Made by a program: the position numbers and the translations under genes | DNA from: Flavobacterium suaedae | Lineage (GTDB): Bacteria; Bacteroidota; Bacteroidia; Flavobacteriales; Flavobacteriaceae | Direction: 5' to 3' | DNA: 64,000 bases | Assembly (NCBI RefSeq): GCF_014642915.1 | Contig: NZ_BMJE01000006.1 | Span: forward strand, 62,001 to 126,000 | The notes under the pieces: generated by a model | Told to the model about the DNA's origin: nothing | Seen by the model: the letters and a program-made list of their open reading frames with translations, nothing else | The model's database searches: none | In this document: positions 8,337-17,164 of the stretch, piece by piece | Numbering within the stretch: position 1 is the first letter of the stretch | How the letters are laid out: every line of letters starts with the position of its first letter

Positions 8337-9854
8337 TTAGAGTAGCGAATGCCTTGTCATGGCTTCCGGTTGCGGTATGCCCATAAGTTGTAATATGGTT
8401 GGGGCAATGTCGCCCAGTACACCGTCTTTTATTTCTTTAAGTTCTTTGTCTACCAGTACAATTGGTACAGGGTTGGTAGTGTGTGCTGTGTTTGGTGTGC
8501 CGTCAGGGTTTACCATAGTTTCACAATTACCGTGGTCTGCAATTACAATAGTAGTATAATCGTTTGCCAAGGCAGCATCTATGACTTGTTTAGCACAATC
8601 ATCTACTGCTTCGCAGGCTTTAATTGCAGCCTCCATAACACCTGTATGCCCTACCATGTCGCCGTTAGCAAAATTTAGGCATACAAAGTCAACGTCTCCT
8701 TTTTGCAGCTCCGGTATAAGTGCATCTTTAAGTTCGTAAGCACTCATTTCAGGCTGTAGGTCATACGTAGCTACTTTTGGTGAATTACAAAGTATACGGC
8801 TTTCTCCTTCAAAAGGTTCCTCTCTGCCACCCGAAAAGAAAAAAGTAACGTGCGGGTACTTTTCTGTTTCGGCAATACGTATTTGTTTTTTACCGTATTT
8901 AGAAACTACTTCACCCAGTGTTTCGGTAATATTATCCTTGTCGTAAATTACATGAATGTTCTTAAAGTTTTCATCGTAATTCGTCATGGTAACGTAGTAC
9001 AAGTTCATTTTGTGCATGTTGAACTCATGTATATCAAACTGAGATAATGCCTCGGTAAGCTGTCTGCCTCTGTCAGTCCTGAAGTTGAAGAATATTACAA
9101 CATCATCTTCTTCTATAGTTGCTATAGGTGTTTTACCGTCTTTAGTCATTGCTATAGGCATTATAAACTCATCAGTAACATCATTACCGTAGCTTTTTTC
9201 TATAGATGCTACTGCATCAGTAGAAGGTATTCCTTCTCCGTTTACAAGCAGGTCATACGCCAGTTTTACACGTTCCCAACGCTTATCTCTATCCATTGCG
9301 TAGTAACGCCCTACAATAGAAGCCAGTTCTACAGAGGTTGCCTTAATGTAATTTTCTATATCGGCTACAAAAGTTTTTCCCGATTTTGGGTCAACATCAC
9401 GACCGTCGGTAAAAGCGTGTATATATACTTTGTCTAAACCATATTCCTGTGTGGCGTTAACCAGTCCTTTTAAATGGTCTATATGCGAGTGCACCCCACC
9501 ATTGGAAAGTAAACCCAATAAATGAACTTTTTTATTGTTTTGCTTTGCATAAGCAAGTGCATCGGCAAGTGCTTTTTCTTTAGCTAAAGTGTTTTCCTGT
9601 ACTGCCAGGTTTATTTTAACCAAATCCTGATACACAATACGCCCTGCGCCCAGGTTCATATGTCCTACTTCACTATTACCCATTTGCCCGTCAGGTAGCC
9701 CTACATTAAGCCCGTCAGTACGAAGCGAGGCATTAGCGTAGTTTTTATACAGGCTATCAATAAACGGTGTGTTGGCGTTGTCTATAGCCGATACTTTAGG
9801 GTCTGGCGATTTTCCCCATCCGTCAAGTATCATTAAAATTACTTTTTTGTTCAT
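8337..9854 (-). CDS. gpmI: 2,3-bisphosphoglycerate-independent phosphoglycerate mutase
   Basis: Interconverts 3- and 2-phosphoglycerate in glycolysis using two metal ions and a phosphoserine intermediate. The 505 residues match the family. Asp11 in MILDGWG is a metal ligand and Ser61 in GQMGNSEVGHMNLGAGR is the phosphorylated serine. Other signatures are HAFTDGRDVDP near 145, FFNFRTDRGRQL near 258, NFANGDMVGHTG near 400 and IADHGNCE near 445. The gene begins 10 nt after the stop of the upstream DUF5916 gene, so a shared transcript is likely although the two functions are unrelated. Confidence 0.96.
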   Translation of the reverse strand: MNKKVILMILDGWGKSPDPKVSAIDNANTPFIDSLYKNYANASLRTDGLNVGLPDGQMGNSEVGHMNLGAGRIVYQDLVKINLAVQENTLAKEKALADALAYAKQNNKKVHLLGLLSNGGVHSHIDHLKGLVNATQEYGLDKVYIHAFTDGRDVDPKSGKTFVADIENYIKATSVELASIVGRYYAMDRDKRWERVKLAYDLLVNGEGIPSTDAVASIEKSYGNDVTDEFIMPIAMTKDGKTPIATIEEDDVVIFFNFRTDRGRQLTEALSQFDIHEFNMHKMNLYYVTMTNYDENFKNIHVIYDKDNITETLGEVVSKYGKKQIRIAETEKYPHVTFFFSGGREEPFEGESRILCNSPKVATYDLQPEMSAYELKDALIPELQKGDVDFVCLNFANGDMVGHTGVMEAAIKACEAVDDCAKQVIDAALANDYTTIVIADHGNCETMVNPDGTPNTAHTTNPVPIVLVDKELKEIKDGVLGDIAPTILQLMGIPQPEAMTRHSLL

Positions 9855-9864
9855 GACAATTGTA

Positions 9865-12267
9865 TTAAATCCAGTTTTTAGCAGTATTGAAATCTATATA
9901 ATAGCGTAAGCTTAAAGAAAAAATACTGTTTAATTTATTATTAAATAAAAAGTCCAGATTTTTTCTGTAATTACGGTTTACATTATCAAAACGGGCTACT
10001 GCGTTGTTACGGTATAAAAACGACAGCTGACTTCCCGGTGCGAACCACCATGTATAGGAAAGGTCAAAGTTCCAGTTGTTGTATGTAAAATCTCTATTTT
10101 CGTTAAAGGTACTGTTTTCGGTTAATTCACCTGTATTTTGTAATGATAAATATTCTAAATTTTCCCCGTAAGTCCAATAGTGCCTAGCAGTAAGATTTAT
10201 AGTCATTTTATTGTTTACAGAGTATTTCCCCGTAAGCGAGTTAGTAATAGTTGTCCTGTCCCGGCGGGTAAATATAATATCATCTTCCTCAAAAGCTATC
10301 CAACCTTTATTGTTGGTGTCTAATCCATAGTTAAAACTATATATCATTTGCAGCTTGTTACTAAAGCGATATCGGGGACTAATGAACATACCGTAATAAT
10401 TACGTCTTTCCTCATCGCTAATCCATATTTCCGGCTGAATGTCGAGAGCAAATTTTCTGTTGTAGTTAGATGAGAAGTATATATTACCGTATATACTTTT
10501 GGGTATTTTTACAAATCTGCCTTCTATTCTTGGTTCGTAAAAATCATAAGTATCAAAAGGTTTAACTTCTAAATTATAACCTATATAATCATTTTTAAGT
10601 GTCGTAGAGTTTACAGATATTTCAGCATAGCCATCCTGTAGCCTGTTTGTTTCATTATGAAATTCAGAGTATACATTGCCTGTTACAGTAAAAGTATTAT
10701 AATGCTTGGTGGGATTTAGTATCCTGTAACTCACTTCGCCATTAAGGTTGTAGTAATTAGTAGTGAACAATATGCCTAAATCGTTATTATTAAAATCTTT
10801 TGATATGTAATAGCTTGAAAAATTATAACGGTACTTGCCGCTGGTTTTACCTGCGCTTATGTAGGAACTATAACCTGTTTTATCTTCAATATCGTTAACC
10901 TGACTAAATTTAAAATCACCTGAAAGGTTATAACTATTATCACGCGTGTTGAGGTCATAAACTAATGCACTAACATTAGCATCGCGAAAACTACCGTTGC
11001 GGGTAACATTGGTGTTTACAAAGGACACGGATGAGTTTCTGCGGAAACGCTGGTCAAGAACCAAAACATTGTAATTTGTAACAGGTTCTATTAATACTTT
11101 TCTGGATTCATTACTATTTGTGTTCTTTATTGTAGCATACGTTCTTTCGGTAATGGCATTCATAATACCAATACCCAAACCTTTTGCAGTACGTCCTGAT
11201 ACTTTTACTGCATTAATAAGGTTAACTTTGCTGGGTAATTCCGTTACTTCTTCGCTTTCTGGAATTGTAATTGTACCTGAAGGTGCTCCGCCAATTCTTC
11301 GGGTATACAGTAAGTCGCCTTTGTTGAAAATATCAGTCCCTTCTGTAAAGAAAGGTCGGTTTTCATTGAATTGTTGTTCAAAAGGACCTAAGTTTAATAC
11401 TACTTCATCAAAAGCAGTTTGCCCAAAATCAGGAATTAAAATCGCATCAAGTGTAAAGGAGTCATTAATACCATATTTAATGTCCATACCCGCTTTAAAG
11501 GTAGTTTCTTTTCCATCCTCGTTATCAGAATAGTAGGCAGAAGTATAGGGTATAAAAAATAATCGGGTAGGAGGGGTTATATTTTTAATGCCTTCAAGTA
11601 GACCGGTTTGTACTATTGATGAGCCTACATTTTTATCTACAGGGTTCCAGTAAAATTTTTGCCTGTATTTACGCACTTCTCTGTAAAAGTTAATACCCCA
11701 AAATTGTTCTTCTTTTTCCGAAAAGCGCAATGCAGCATAAGGTATCTTCATTTCCACTACCCAGCCTTTGTCGGTAATTTTTACACTGCTGTACCATATA
11801 GCATCCCAAGAGTAGTCTTCGTTATTTTGTGTGGCAAGGCAGTCCATTTGTGTACCTGCCGCACTTACATAAAACCTGAAATCCTGTTGTCCGTCGTTAT
11901 ACCCGTTTATAAATACACCAAAGTGGTCGGCTGTTTTAAAATCATCGCGCAAAGCAATTTCACGCATTATATTTTCAGGGTTGTCTTGCAGTATAGCTCC
12001 AAAATATACTGCCTCGTCATCATATAATACTTTTACAGTGCTTTGTTTTTCAGGAGATTCCTTTTTGCCGTTATCAGGCTCATACATTACAAAGCCGGTA
12101 GCTTCCGGTGCTAAAGACCAACTGTTTTCATCCAGTTTACCATCTATAGTTATCTTTTCGGTTATCCTGATAGCGGTTGTAGCCCGTTTTTGAGCGTATA
12201 ATGAAGTGGTAAATGTTAAAATAACAAATAATAGTCTGTTTTTCAGTCTATTGCGTGTTAATGGCAT
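9865..12267 (-). CDS. Outer-membrane DUF5916 protein with family-9-like carbohydrate-binding domain
   Basis: An 800-residue exported protein with a signal peptide at about 1-25 (LFVILTFTTSLYAQ). Residues about 35-215 form a family-9 carbohydrate-binding-like beta sandwich: ITIDGKLDENSW, VKVLYDDEAVYFGAIL, FGVFINGYNDGQQDF, GWVVEMKIPYAALRF. The remainder is the DUF5916 region, beta-rich with many alternating aromatic strands, consistent with an outer-membrane barrel. RPFFTEGTDIFNKGDLLYTRRIGG near 300 is a family signature. Function is not established; the N-domain suggests glycan or peptide recognition at the cell surface. A TTG-N20-TAAATTTA promoter lies just upstream and gpmI follows after 10 nt. 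Confidence 0.82.
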   Translation of the reverse strand: MPLTRNRLKNRLLFVILTFTTSLYAQKRATTAIRITEKITIDGKLDENSWSLAPEATGFVMYEPDNGKKESPEKQSTVKVLYDDEAVYFGAILQDNPENIMREIALRDDFKTADHFGVFINGYNDGQQDFRFYVSAAGTQMDCLATQNNEDYSWDAIWYSSVKITDKGWVVEMKIPYAALRFSEKEEQFWGINFYREVRKYRQKFYWNPVDKNVGSSIVQTGLLEGIKNITPPTRLFFIPYTSAYYSDNEDGKETTFKAGMDIKYGINDSFTLDAILIPDFGQTAFDEVVLNLGPFEQQFNENRPFFTEGTDIFNKGDLLYTRRIGGAPSGTITIPESEEVTELPSKVNLINAVKVSGRTAKGLGIGIMNAITERTYATIKNTNSNESRKVLIEPVTNYNVLVLDQRFRRNSSVSFVNTNVTRNGSFRDANVSALVYDLNTRDNSYNLSGDFKFSQVNDIEDKTGYSSYISAGKTSGKYRYNFSSYYISKDFNNNDLGILFTTNYYNLNGEVSYRILNPTKHYNTFTVTGNVYSEFHNETNRLQDGYAEISVNSTTLKNDYIGYNLEVKPFDTYDFYEPRIEGRFVKIPKSIYGNIYFSSNYNRKFALDIQPEIWISDEERRNYYGMFISPRYRFSNKLQMIYSFNYGLDTNNKGWIAFEEDDIIFTRRDRTTITNSLTGKYSVNNKMTINLTARHYWTYGENLEYLSLQNTGELTENSTFNENRDFTYNNWNFDLSYTWWFAPGSQLSFLYRNNAVARFDNVNRNYRKNLDFLFNNKLNSIFSLSLRYYIDFNTAKNWI

Positions 12268-12295
12268 AGTGTTTGTACTATATATAGTGAACGTT

Positions 12296-12326
12296 TAAAT
12301 TTAACTTTTCTTTATTAAGAATACAA
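12296..12326 (-). promoter_or_regulatory. Promoter of the DUF5916-gpmI transcript
   Basis: On the minus strand a TTG (12324-12326) is followed after exactly 20 nt by TAAATTTA (12296-12303), one base off the TAnnTTTG consensus. The start codon is about 29 nt downstream of the -7 box. Confidence 0.55.
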
Positions 12327-12502
12327 TAGTACTAAATTTATACGTTATTGAAGGAGAGAGCGTAAGAAGGTTATACACCTTTTTTACATATGAAAATGTT
12401 AAACTACTGATTTTAACAGTATTGTAATTTTTAGTTTAAATTTAACTTTACTAAATTTAGCAGCTTTTAAAATCGAATAAAAACACAACTGGAGGACTGA
12501 TT

Positions 12503-13225
12503 ATGATAAACAATTTTTTAACGTCGATTTTTGTAATACTACTATCGTTTACCAGCCCTGTTACTACTAATTTCTCAGCATCACCTATTACATCGCCAAA
12601 AACGTTGGCTGCTGTAGCTGAAACAAAAGAGGCTACCGCAAAAGATGTATATAACAGCATAGATGCTAATTCTTTTTCGTTACCTGCATTTGAGTGTTTT
12701 TCTAAAGCACTTAGAGGGTATGAAAAACTGAAAGAGCAAGGAAAAATAAAAAAGAACTATTTAACCGTAATTGATTTCAGTAAATCATCTAACACCAAAA
12801 GGTTATGGATAATTGATATGGAATCTGAAAAAGTGCTGTTTAACACGTATGTTGCACACGGTAGAAACAGTGGTAATGAGTTTGCTAAAACCTTTTCTAA
12901 CAAACCAAGTTCATATAAAAGTAGCTTAGGTTTTTATACCACAGGTGAAATATATACAGGTAAACACGGTGAATCACTTCGTCTTGACGGGGTAGAAAGC
13001 GGTATTAACAGTAATGCTCGTGCAAGAGCCATTGTTATGCATGCTGCCGACTACGTAAGTGAAAGTTTTATAAAGCAAAACAGCCGATTAGGTAGAAGTT
13101 TAGGATGCCCTGCATTACCTAACCACCTTAACAAAAAGATAATTAATTTAATTACAGGTAAATCTTGCTTGTTTATATATCACCCTAATAAAACATACCT
13201 TACTTCATCAAAGTTATTGTCGTAA
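12503..13225 (+). CDS. Exported L,D-transpeptidase-like protein (YkuD_2 family)
   Basis: A 240-residue protein of the murein L,D-transpeptidase catalytic-domain family (PF13645, YkuD_2). A signal peptide occupies about residues 1-26. The C-terminal half holds the catalytic features: His180 in AIVMHAADYV and Cys202 in GRSLGCPALP, with VAHGRNSGNEFA near 117 also conserved. The family is expected to act on peptidoglycan stem peptides in the periplasm, crosslinking or attaching proteins, but few members have been tested. The gene stands alone, with 235 bp upstream shared with the divergent DUF5916 gene. Confidence 0.85.
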   Translation: MINNFLTSIFVILLSFTSPVTTNFSASPITSPKTLAAVAETKEATAKDVYNSIDANSFSLPAFECFSKALRGYEKLKEQGKIKKNYLTVIDFSKSSNTKRLWIIDMESEKVLFNTYVAHGRNSGNEFAKTFSNKPSSYKSSLGFYTTGEIYTGKHGESLRLDGVESGINSNARARAIVMHAADYVSESFIKQNSRLGRSLGCPALPNHLNKKIINLITGKSCLFIYHPNKTYLTSSKLLS

Positions 13226-13242
13226 GAGTATAGGGTAAAAAA

Positions 13243-13680
13243 TTAAAGGTGCTTATACATTATGTAGTGCGTGCCTATACCGTCAATATTAAACGGGTTG
13301 CCATAAATTTGGTAGCCCGTTTTTTTATAGAAGTCTATAGCAACTTCGCGGGCATTCATCCATATTGTTTTACCGTTTTGTTGAGCAATATATTCTTCTG
13401 CTTTTTCAATTAATTTTACACCTAAACCCTTTTTTTGATGTCCGTGTAATATAGCCATACCTCTTATCTGGTATTGTTTTTCTTCATTAAAAACATCATT
13501 ATTGCTTTTAAATACTGAGATAACCCCAATTAAAGCATCATCTTCAAAAACACCGAAATGAGCTGTAGTGTTAAGGTCATCACCCGGAAACATACAAGAC
13601 TCTACAGGTTTGCCCGGGCGTAATACAGGTTGCCGTACAGCAAAGGTTTCCTGTGAGCTAATTATAGCGGTATGCAGCAT
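13243..13680 (-). CDS. GNAT family N-acetyltransferase
   Basis: A 145-residue GNAT-fold protein. The acetyl-CoA-binding segment is RGMAILHGHQKKGLGVKLI near 72-90, a Q/R-x-x-G-x-G/A-type loop, followed by the helix KAEEYIAQ and the strand TIWMNAREVAIDFYKKTGYQ typical of motif B. The substrate is unknown; several Bacteroidetes members are small stand-alone acetyltransferases of this type. It is convergent with the L,D-transpeptidase gene, 17 nt away. Confidence 0.85.
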   Translation of the reverse strand: MLHTAIISSQETFAVRQPVLRPGKPVESCMFPGDDLNTTAHFGVFEDDALIGVISVFKSNNDVFNEEKQYQIRGMAILHGHQKKGLGVKLIEKAEEYIAQQNGKTIWMNAREVAIDFYKKTGYQIYGNPFNIDGIGTHYIMYKHL

Positions 13681-13763
13681 TATTTTTTATTTTGATAACA
13701 AATTAATAATAAATAGTTTAAGTTAAATTATGTTTTGAGGGTGAAATTTTTTTGAAAAAAGTC

Positions 13764-13795
13764 TTGCAAGTAAAAAAAGTTATTGCTTATATTTG
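13764..13795 (+). promoter_or_regulatory. Promoter of tRNA-Gly
   Basis: TTG (13764-13766), 21-nt spacer, then TATATTTG (13788-13795): an exact Bacteroidetes-type housekeeping promoter ending 11 nt before the mature tRNA 5' end. It is the best consensus promoter in the window and supports the -7 calls elsewhere. Confidence 0.85.
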
Positions 13796-13806
13796 CACCA
13801 CGATAA

Positions 13807-13879
<73 letters not shown>

Positions 13880-13883
13880 CTAC

Positions 13884-13917
13884 AAACCCAAGCCCTAAAG
13901 GTTTGGGTTTTTTGTTT
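13884..13917 (+). terminator. Terminator of tRNA-Gly
   Basis: AAACCCAA pairs with TTGGGTTT across an 11-nt loop and runs into six or more T. It directly follows the tRNA. Confidence 0.85.
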
Positions 13918-13938
13918 TTATATCCTGAACTTTTACTA

Positions 13939-13970
13939 AAAAGGCTACGTACACGTAGCCTTTTGCTTTT
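13939..13970. terminator. Terminator of the exonuclease gene
   Basis: An 11-bp stem AAAAGGCTACG / CGTAGCCTTTT with loop TACA lies 8 nt beyond the stop of the minus-strand exonuclease gene. Its A/T flanks allow it to work in both directions. Confidence 0.85.
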
Positions 13971-13971
13971 A

Positions 13972-14817
13972 TTACTGCCAATCATTAATAGTTTGATACA
14001 GCTTACTTATTTTGTCAATATCAATTTTATATTGAGCTGATGTTTTAGGTAAATTGTCTTCTGCTATATTTTTATCTTCATCTGTGTTTGCCCAATAAGA
14101 CTCTTGGTCGTGTGTTGTTAATTTACCGTCTAAATCGTCGACTATAAGTTTTTGAATTTTTCTTCCAAGTTTAATAGTGCTTTCTCCTTCCTGTTTGTTG
14201 TTTTTGCGCAGCCATAATATTAATTCATCTGCGCCAATAGTAATTTTAGTTGACATAGTTTTTGGATTTTCATTGTTTAGTGTCCAATATAATATTTTGG
14301 AAATATTCTTAGCGTCATCTACTCCTCTGTGGTGTGTGCCTTCCAGCGGAATATTTAGTTGCTCTAATGCTCCTGCCATTCCAACTTCATGATTGAGTTT
14401 ATGTTTAAGAGCATAAAGCGTTTTTACATTAATGTGCGATGGTCCGAAGGGGTAGCCTACTCCCATTGCTTTACACTGCCTGTCAAACTGTTTTTGGTCA
14501 TACGCACCAAAACTTGCCCATGCTCGGCTTTGGGAAAGGTATTCTTGTTTAAGTATGCGGCAAGCCTCTTTAAAGCTCACGCCTTCATTATCTAGCATTT
14601 CTTGTGTTATGGTAGTAAGTTCTGTACAAAAAGGGCTTACAGTAGAGCGTTCAGGCTTTACCATTATGCCTCTGTTATCACTTATTTCTCCCGTTTGTAC
14701 ATCCAGTAAGCAAATACCAACTTCTATAATGTCGTTACTCATTCCTTCGGGAGGAGTACCTTCCCAGCAGGTTGCTTCAATATCCACAACCAGTATCTTG
14801 TCAAGTTTTTTAGCCAT
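13972..14817 (-). CDS. 3'-5' exonuclease, DEDDh (ERI-1-like) family
   Basis: A 281-residue protein with an N-terminal DnaQ-like exonuclease domain, about residues 5-185. Exo I is VVDIEATCW with Asp12 and Glu14; Exo II lies around WASFGAYDQKQFDRQ; Exo III is HHRGVDDAKN with the catalytic His and Asp. This arrangement resembles the ERI-1/KapD branch, which trims RNA or DNA 3' ends. The C-terminal 90 residues form a separate region (TKITIGADELILWLRKNNK) with no domain I recognise. It follows the peptidase E gene after 3 nt, so the two are likely co-transcribed. Confidence 0.85.
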   Translation of the reverse strand: MAKKLDKILVVDIEATCWEGTPPEGMSNDIIEVGICLLDVQTGEISDNRGIMVKPERSTVSPFCTELTTITQEMLDNEGVSFKEACRILKQEYLSQSRAWASFGAYDQKQFDRQCKAMGVGYPFGPSHINVKTLYALKHKLNHEVGMAGALEQLNIPLEGTHHRGVDDAKNISKILYWTLNNENPKTMSTKITIGADELILWLRKNNKQEGESTIKLGRKIQKLIVDDLDGKLTTHDQESYWANTDEDKNIAEDNLPKTSAQYKIDIDKISKLYQTINDWQ

Positions 14818-14820
14818 AAT

Positions 14821-15528
14821 TTATTTTAATCCCGATAAGTCAGCACCCGTCTTAATTTCTTCAGCTTCTTTACCCTGGCGGAAAAGCCTTGCTTGTAATT
14901 CGCCTCTTAGGGTTATTTTATCACCCAGTACCTCCAGCCAGCTACCTTCGCGTAAACCTAATACCGGTTGTGTATTAAATTTATGGAATTCTTTTATGCG
15001 GGTTTCTCTTGTTTCTCCCATGTGTTTAGAGTCCGGCATCGGGTCAAGGTAATGTGGGTTAATATTAAAAGGGATTAACCCCAGTGTTTTAAAGCTGGGC
15101 GGATATATAATAGGCATGTCATTCGTGGTTTCCATAGTTAAACCGCAAATATTACTGCCAGCACTTGTGCCTAAATACGGAGTGCCGTTTTTAACTGCTT
15201 CCTGTATTGCTACAATAGCATTTGTTTTATATAGCTGAGTGACTAATAAAAAAGTATTACCGCCTCCTGTAAATATACCTTCTGCATTTGCTATTGCCTT
15301 AGGAACGTTTTCATATTCATGTAAACCTTTTACATTAATACCAATTTGAGCGAAAGCTTCTTTTGCCTTTTCGGTATACTCATCGTGTGTAATACCTCCC
15401 GGTCGGGCATAAGGTATAAACAGTATGGTTTTACAGTTTTTAAAATGTTCTTTTAGTGTTGGTAGTATATATTCTAAATACTTTCCTCCGTGTAAAGTAG
15501 AGGTGCTTGCAATAATTATTTTTTTCAT
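14821..15528 (-). CDS. pepE: Peptidase E, alpha-aspartyl dipeptidase (S51)
   Basis: Hydrolyses dipeptides with N-terminal aspartate in the cytosol. Starting at 15528 (MKKIIIASTSTLHGG) it has 235 residues, normal for PepE; an ATG 72 nt upstream would add an atypical tail. The family layout is clear: FIPYARPGGITHDEY near 40, FTGGGNTFLLV near 88 and the nucleophile elbow LGTSAGSNICG near 118, where the Ser of SAG is catalytic. FNINPHYLDP with a conserved His lies near 155. The exonuclease gene starts 3 nt downstream. Confidence 0.9.
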   Translation of the reverse strand: MKKIIIASTSTLHGGKYLEYILPTLKEHFKNCKTILFIPYARPGGITHDEYTEKAKEAFAQIGINVKGLHEYENVPKAIANAEGIFTGGGNTFLLVTQLYKTNAIVAIQEAVKNGTPYLGTSAGSNICGLTMETTNDMPIIYPPSFKTLGLIPFNINPHYLDPMPDSKHMGETRETRIKEFHKFNTQPVLGLREGSWLEVLGDKITLRGELQARLFRQGKEAEEIKTGADLSGLK

Positions 15529-15717
15529 TCGTTTGTTGTAATTGTAAGAAAAAGTAAAGTTACAAATAATTAATACTTTATTTTTTCTGCCAATCATCAA
15601 TCAATTAAATGAACAGTTTCTGCGTTAAGGATATTAAATTATTACTACATTTAAGAGACTGAAAAATTATTTCTCATCACATGTGTTTGCTGAGGAATAT
15701 ATTAAAAATATTATCTA

Positions 15718-16431
15718 ATGACTAAAAGGTTACTTTTTGTAGTAGTACTGCTAACATCATTATCACTGTTTTCTCAGGAAAGAAAAATGCTTACGGGTAA
15801 AGTACTTACCGATGGTATAGGGCTAAAAGATGTTTACATTATAAATACTACAGCTCAGGATGAAACTAAAACCAATGCAACGGGTAGTTTTAGTATTACG
15901 GCTGCTGCGGGAGATGAAATAATAGTGTACAACCCTGACATAATGAAAAGGAAGTTTGTTTTAAACGAAGATTCTTTTAAAAATATGCCTTTAGTAATAA
16001 CAGTTACTAAAAAATCATACGAACTTGACGAGGTAGTTTTAGATAAAGACATGTCGGTAGATGAGGTGTCGTTAGGTTTAGTTCCTGCAGACCAAAAACA
16101 GTACACTTATGCGGAGCGCCATGTATATGCTGCTACAACAGGGCTTATAGGACCGCTTATTAATGCTATTACAGGGCGTACTAAAATGCTGAAAAAAGAC
16201 TTAGCTACAGAAAAGAAAAAAGGTGTGATGGAGGATATAAGGTATATATATCCTGAAGATGAACTGATGGAAAACTTAAATATACCAAAAGAGTATGTTG
16301 ACGGCTTTTATTATTATGCTGCGGAGAACAGCAGAATGGCGCAGGCAGTAGCAGCTAAAAGTAACGGTATGGTACGCTTGTTAATGACAGAACTTGCTGC
16401 GCAATATTTAAAACTGCAAAAAGATGAGTAG
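15718..16431 (+). CDS. Exported carboxypeptidase-regulatory-like domain protein, paralog 1
   Basis: First of four tandem paralogs. It has 237 residues and a signal peptide at 1-20 (LLFVVVLLTSLSLFSQ). Residues about 25-100 form a CarboxypepD_reg-like beta sandwich (LTGKVLTDGIGLKDVYIIN, ATGSFSITAAAGDEIIVY), as also found at the N-terminus of TonB-dependent receptors. A middle motif VSLGLVPADQKQYTYAER near 122-139 and a C-terminal helical part with IPKEYVDGFYYYAAE near 193 are shared with the neighbours. No lipobox or barrel follows, so it is probably periplasmic or surface-associated. Function is unknown. The stop overlaps the next start by 8 nt. Confidence 0.8.
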   Translation: MTKRLLFVVVLLTSLSLFSQERKMLTGKVLTDGIGLKDVYIINTTAQDETKTNATGSFSITAAAGDEIIVYNPDIMKRKFVLNEDSFKNMPLVITVTKKSYELDEVVLDKDMSVDEVSLGLVPADQKQYTYAERHVYAATTGLIGPLINAITGRTKMLKKDLATEKKKGVMEDIRYIYPEDELMENLNIPKEYVDGFYYYAAENSRMAQAVAAKSNGMVRLLMTELAAQYLKLQKDE

Positions 16432-17164
16432 TATAAAGTTTTGGTTACTGCTTTTACCTTTTATTGTTCTTGCACAGCAAAAAGAACTAAAAGGTAAAGT
16501 ACTCGCGAGTGATGCCCCATTACATGATGTGTATGTAATAAACGCAACAAGCGGAGAAGAAACCAAAACAGTATATGGTAATTTTTCTATTTCGGCGCAA
16601 CCCGGAGATAAGCTTGTAGTATATAGCCCTAAAATAAATACCCGAAAATTTATTTTGCATGAAGATGCTTTTAGCGATACCCCATACATTATAACTGTAA
16701 ACGTAATGCCACAAGAGCTGGAAGAAGTAATTATTGATGAATATCAGGGGGTAGATGAAGTTTCGCTGGGGTTAGTGCCTGCAGATCAAAAAAAATATAC
16801 TTATACAGAACGACAACTGAAAGCAGCACGTCAATTTAAAGTAGAACCTCCTTATTTAGGAACGTTAATCTTACCGATAGACCCACTTGTTAATCTTATA
16901 AACGGGAGAACAAAAAAACTTAAAAAGCAATTAAGAGTAGAAGGTAAAGAACAGCTTATAATAACGTTAGAAGATTTATACCCTACAGAAAAGTTAGTTA
17001 ATGAATTATATATTCCTAAAGAATATGTGGCGGGGTTTTATCATTATGTTGCAGAGAACAACAGCATGGCACAGGCAGTAGCAGCTAAAAATGATGATAT
17101 GATAGGTTTATTAATGACAGAGCTTGCTGAAGAATATTTAAAACTACAAAAGGATGATGAATAG
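16424..17164 (+). CDS. Exported carboxypeptidase-regulatory-like domain protein, paralog 2
   Basis: Second paralog, 246 residues, signal peptide about 1-17 (FWLLLLPFIVLAQQ). The beta domain (LKGKVLASDAPLHDVYVIN, then GNFSISAQPGDKLVVYSP) is nearly identical in DNA to paralog 3 over about 150 nt. The C-terminal end (MAQAVAAK ... LLMTELAEEYLKLQKD) is instead closest to paralog 1. The middle motif VDEVSLGLVPADQKKYTYTER is retained. The gene overlaps paralog 1 by 8 nt and paralog 3 by 11 nt, so translation is likely coupled along the array. Role unknown. Confidence 0.8.
   Translation: MSSIKFWLLLLPFIVLAQQKELKGKVLASDAPLHDVYVINATSGEETKTVYGNFSISAQPGDKLVVYSPKINTRKFILHEDAFSDTPYIITVNVMPQELEEVIIDEYQGVDEVSLGLVPADQKKYTYTERQLKAARQFKVEPPYLGTLILPIDPLVNLINGRTKKLKKQLRVEGKEQLIITLEDLYPTEKLVNELYIPKEYVAGFYHYVAENNSMAQAVAAKNDDMIGLLMTELAEEYLKLQKDDE

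Noticed and set aside
12457..12660. Minus-strand frame of 67 codons overlapping the start of the L,D-transpeptidase gene
   Set aside because: Antisense to the signal peptide of that gene; hydrophobic only because it mirrors the signal sequence region.
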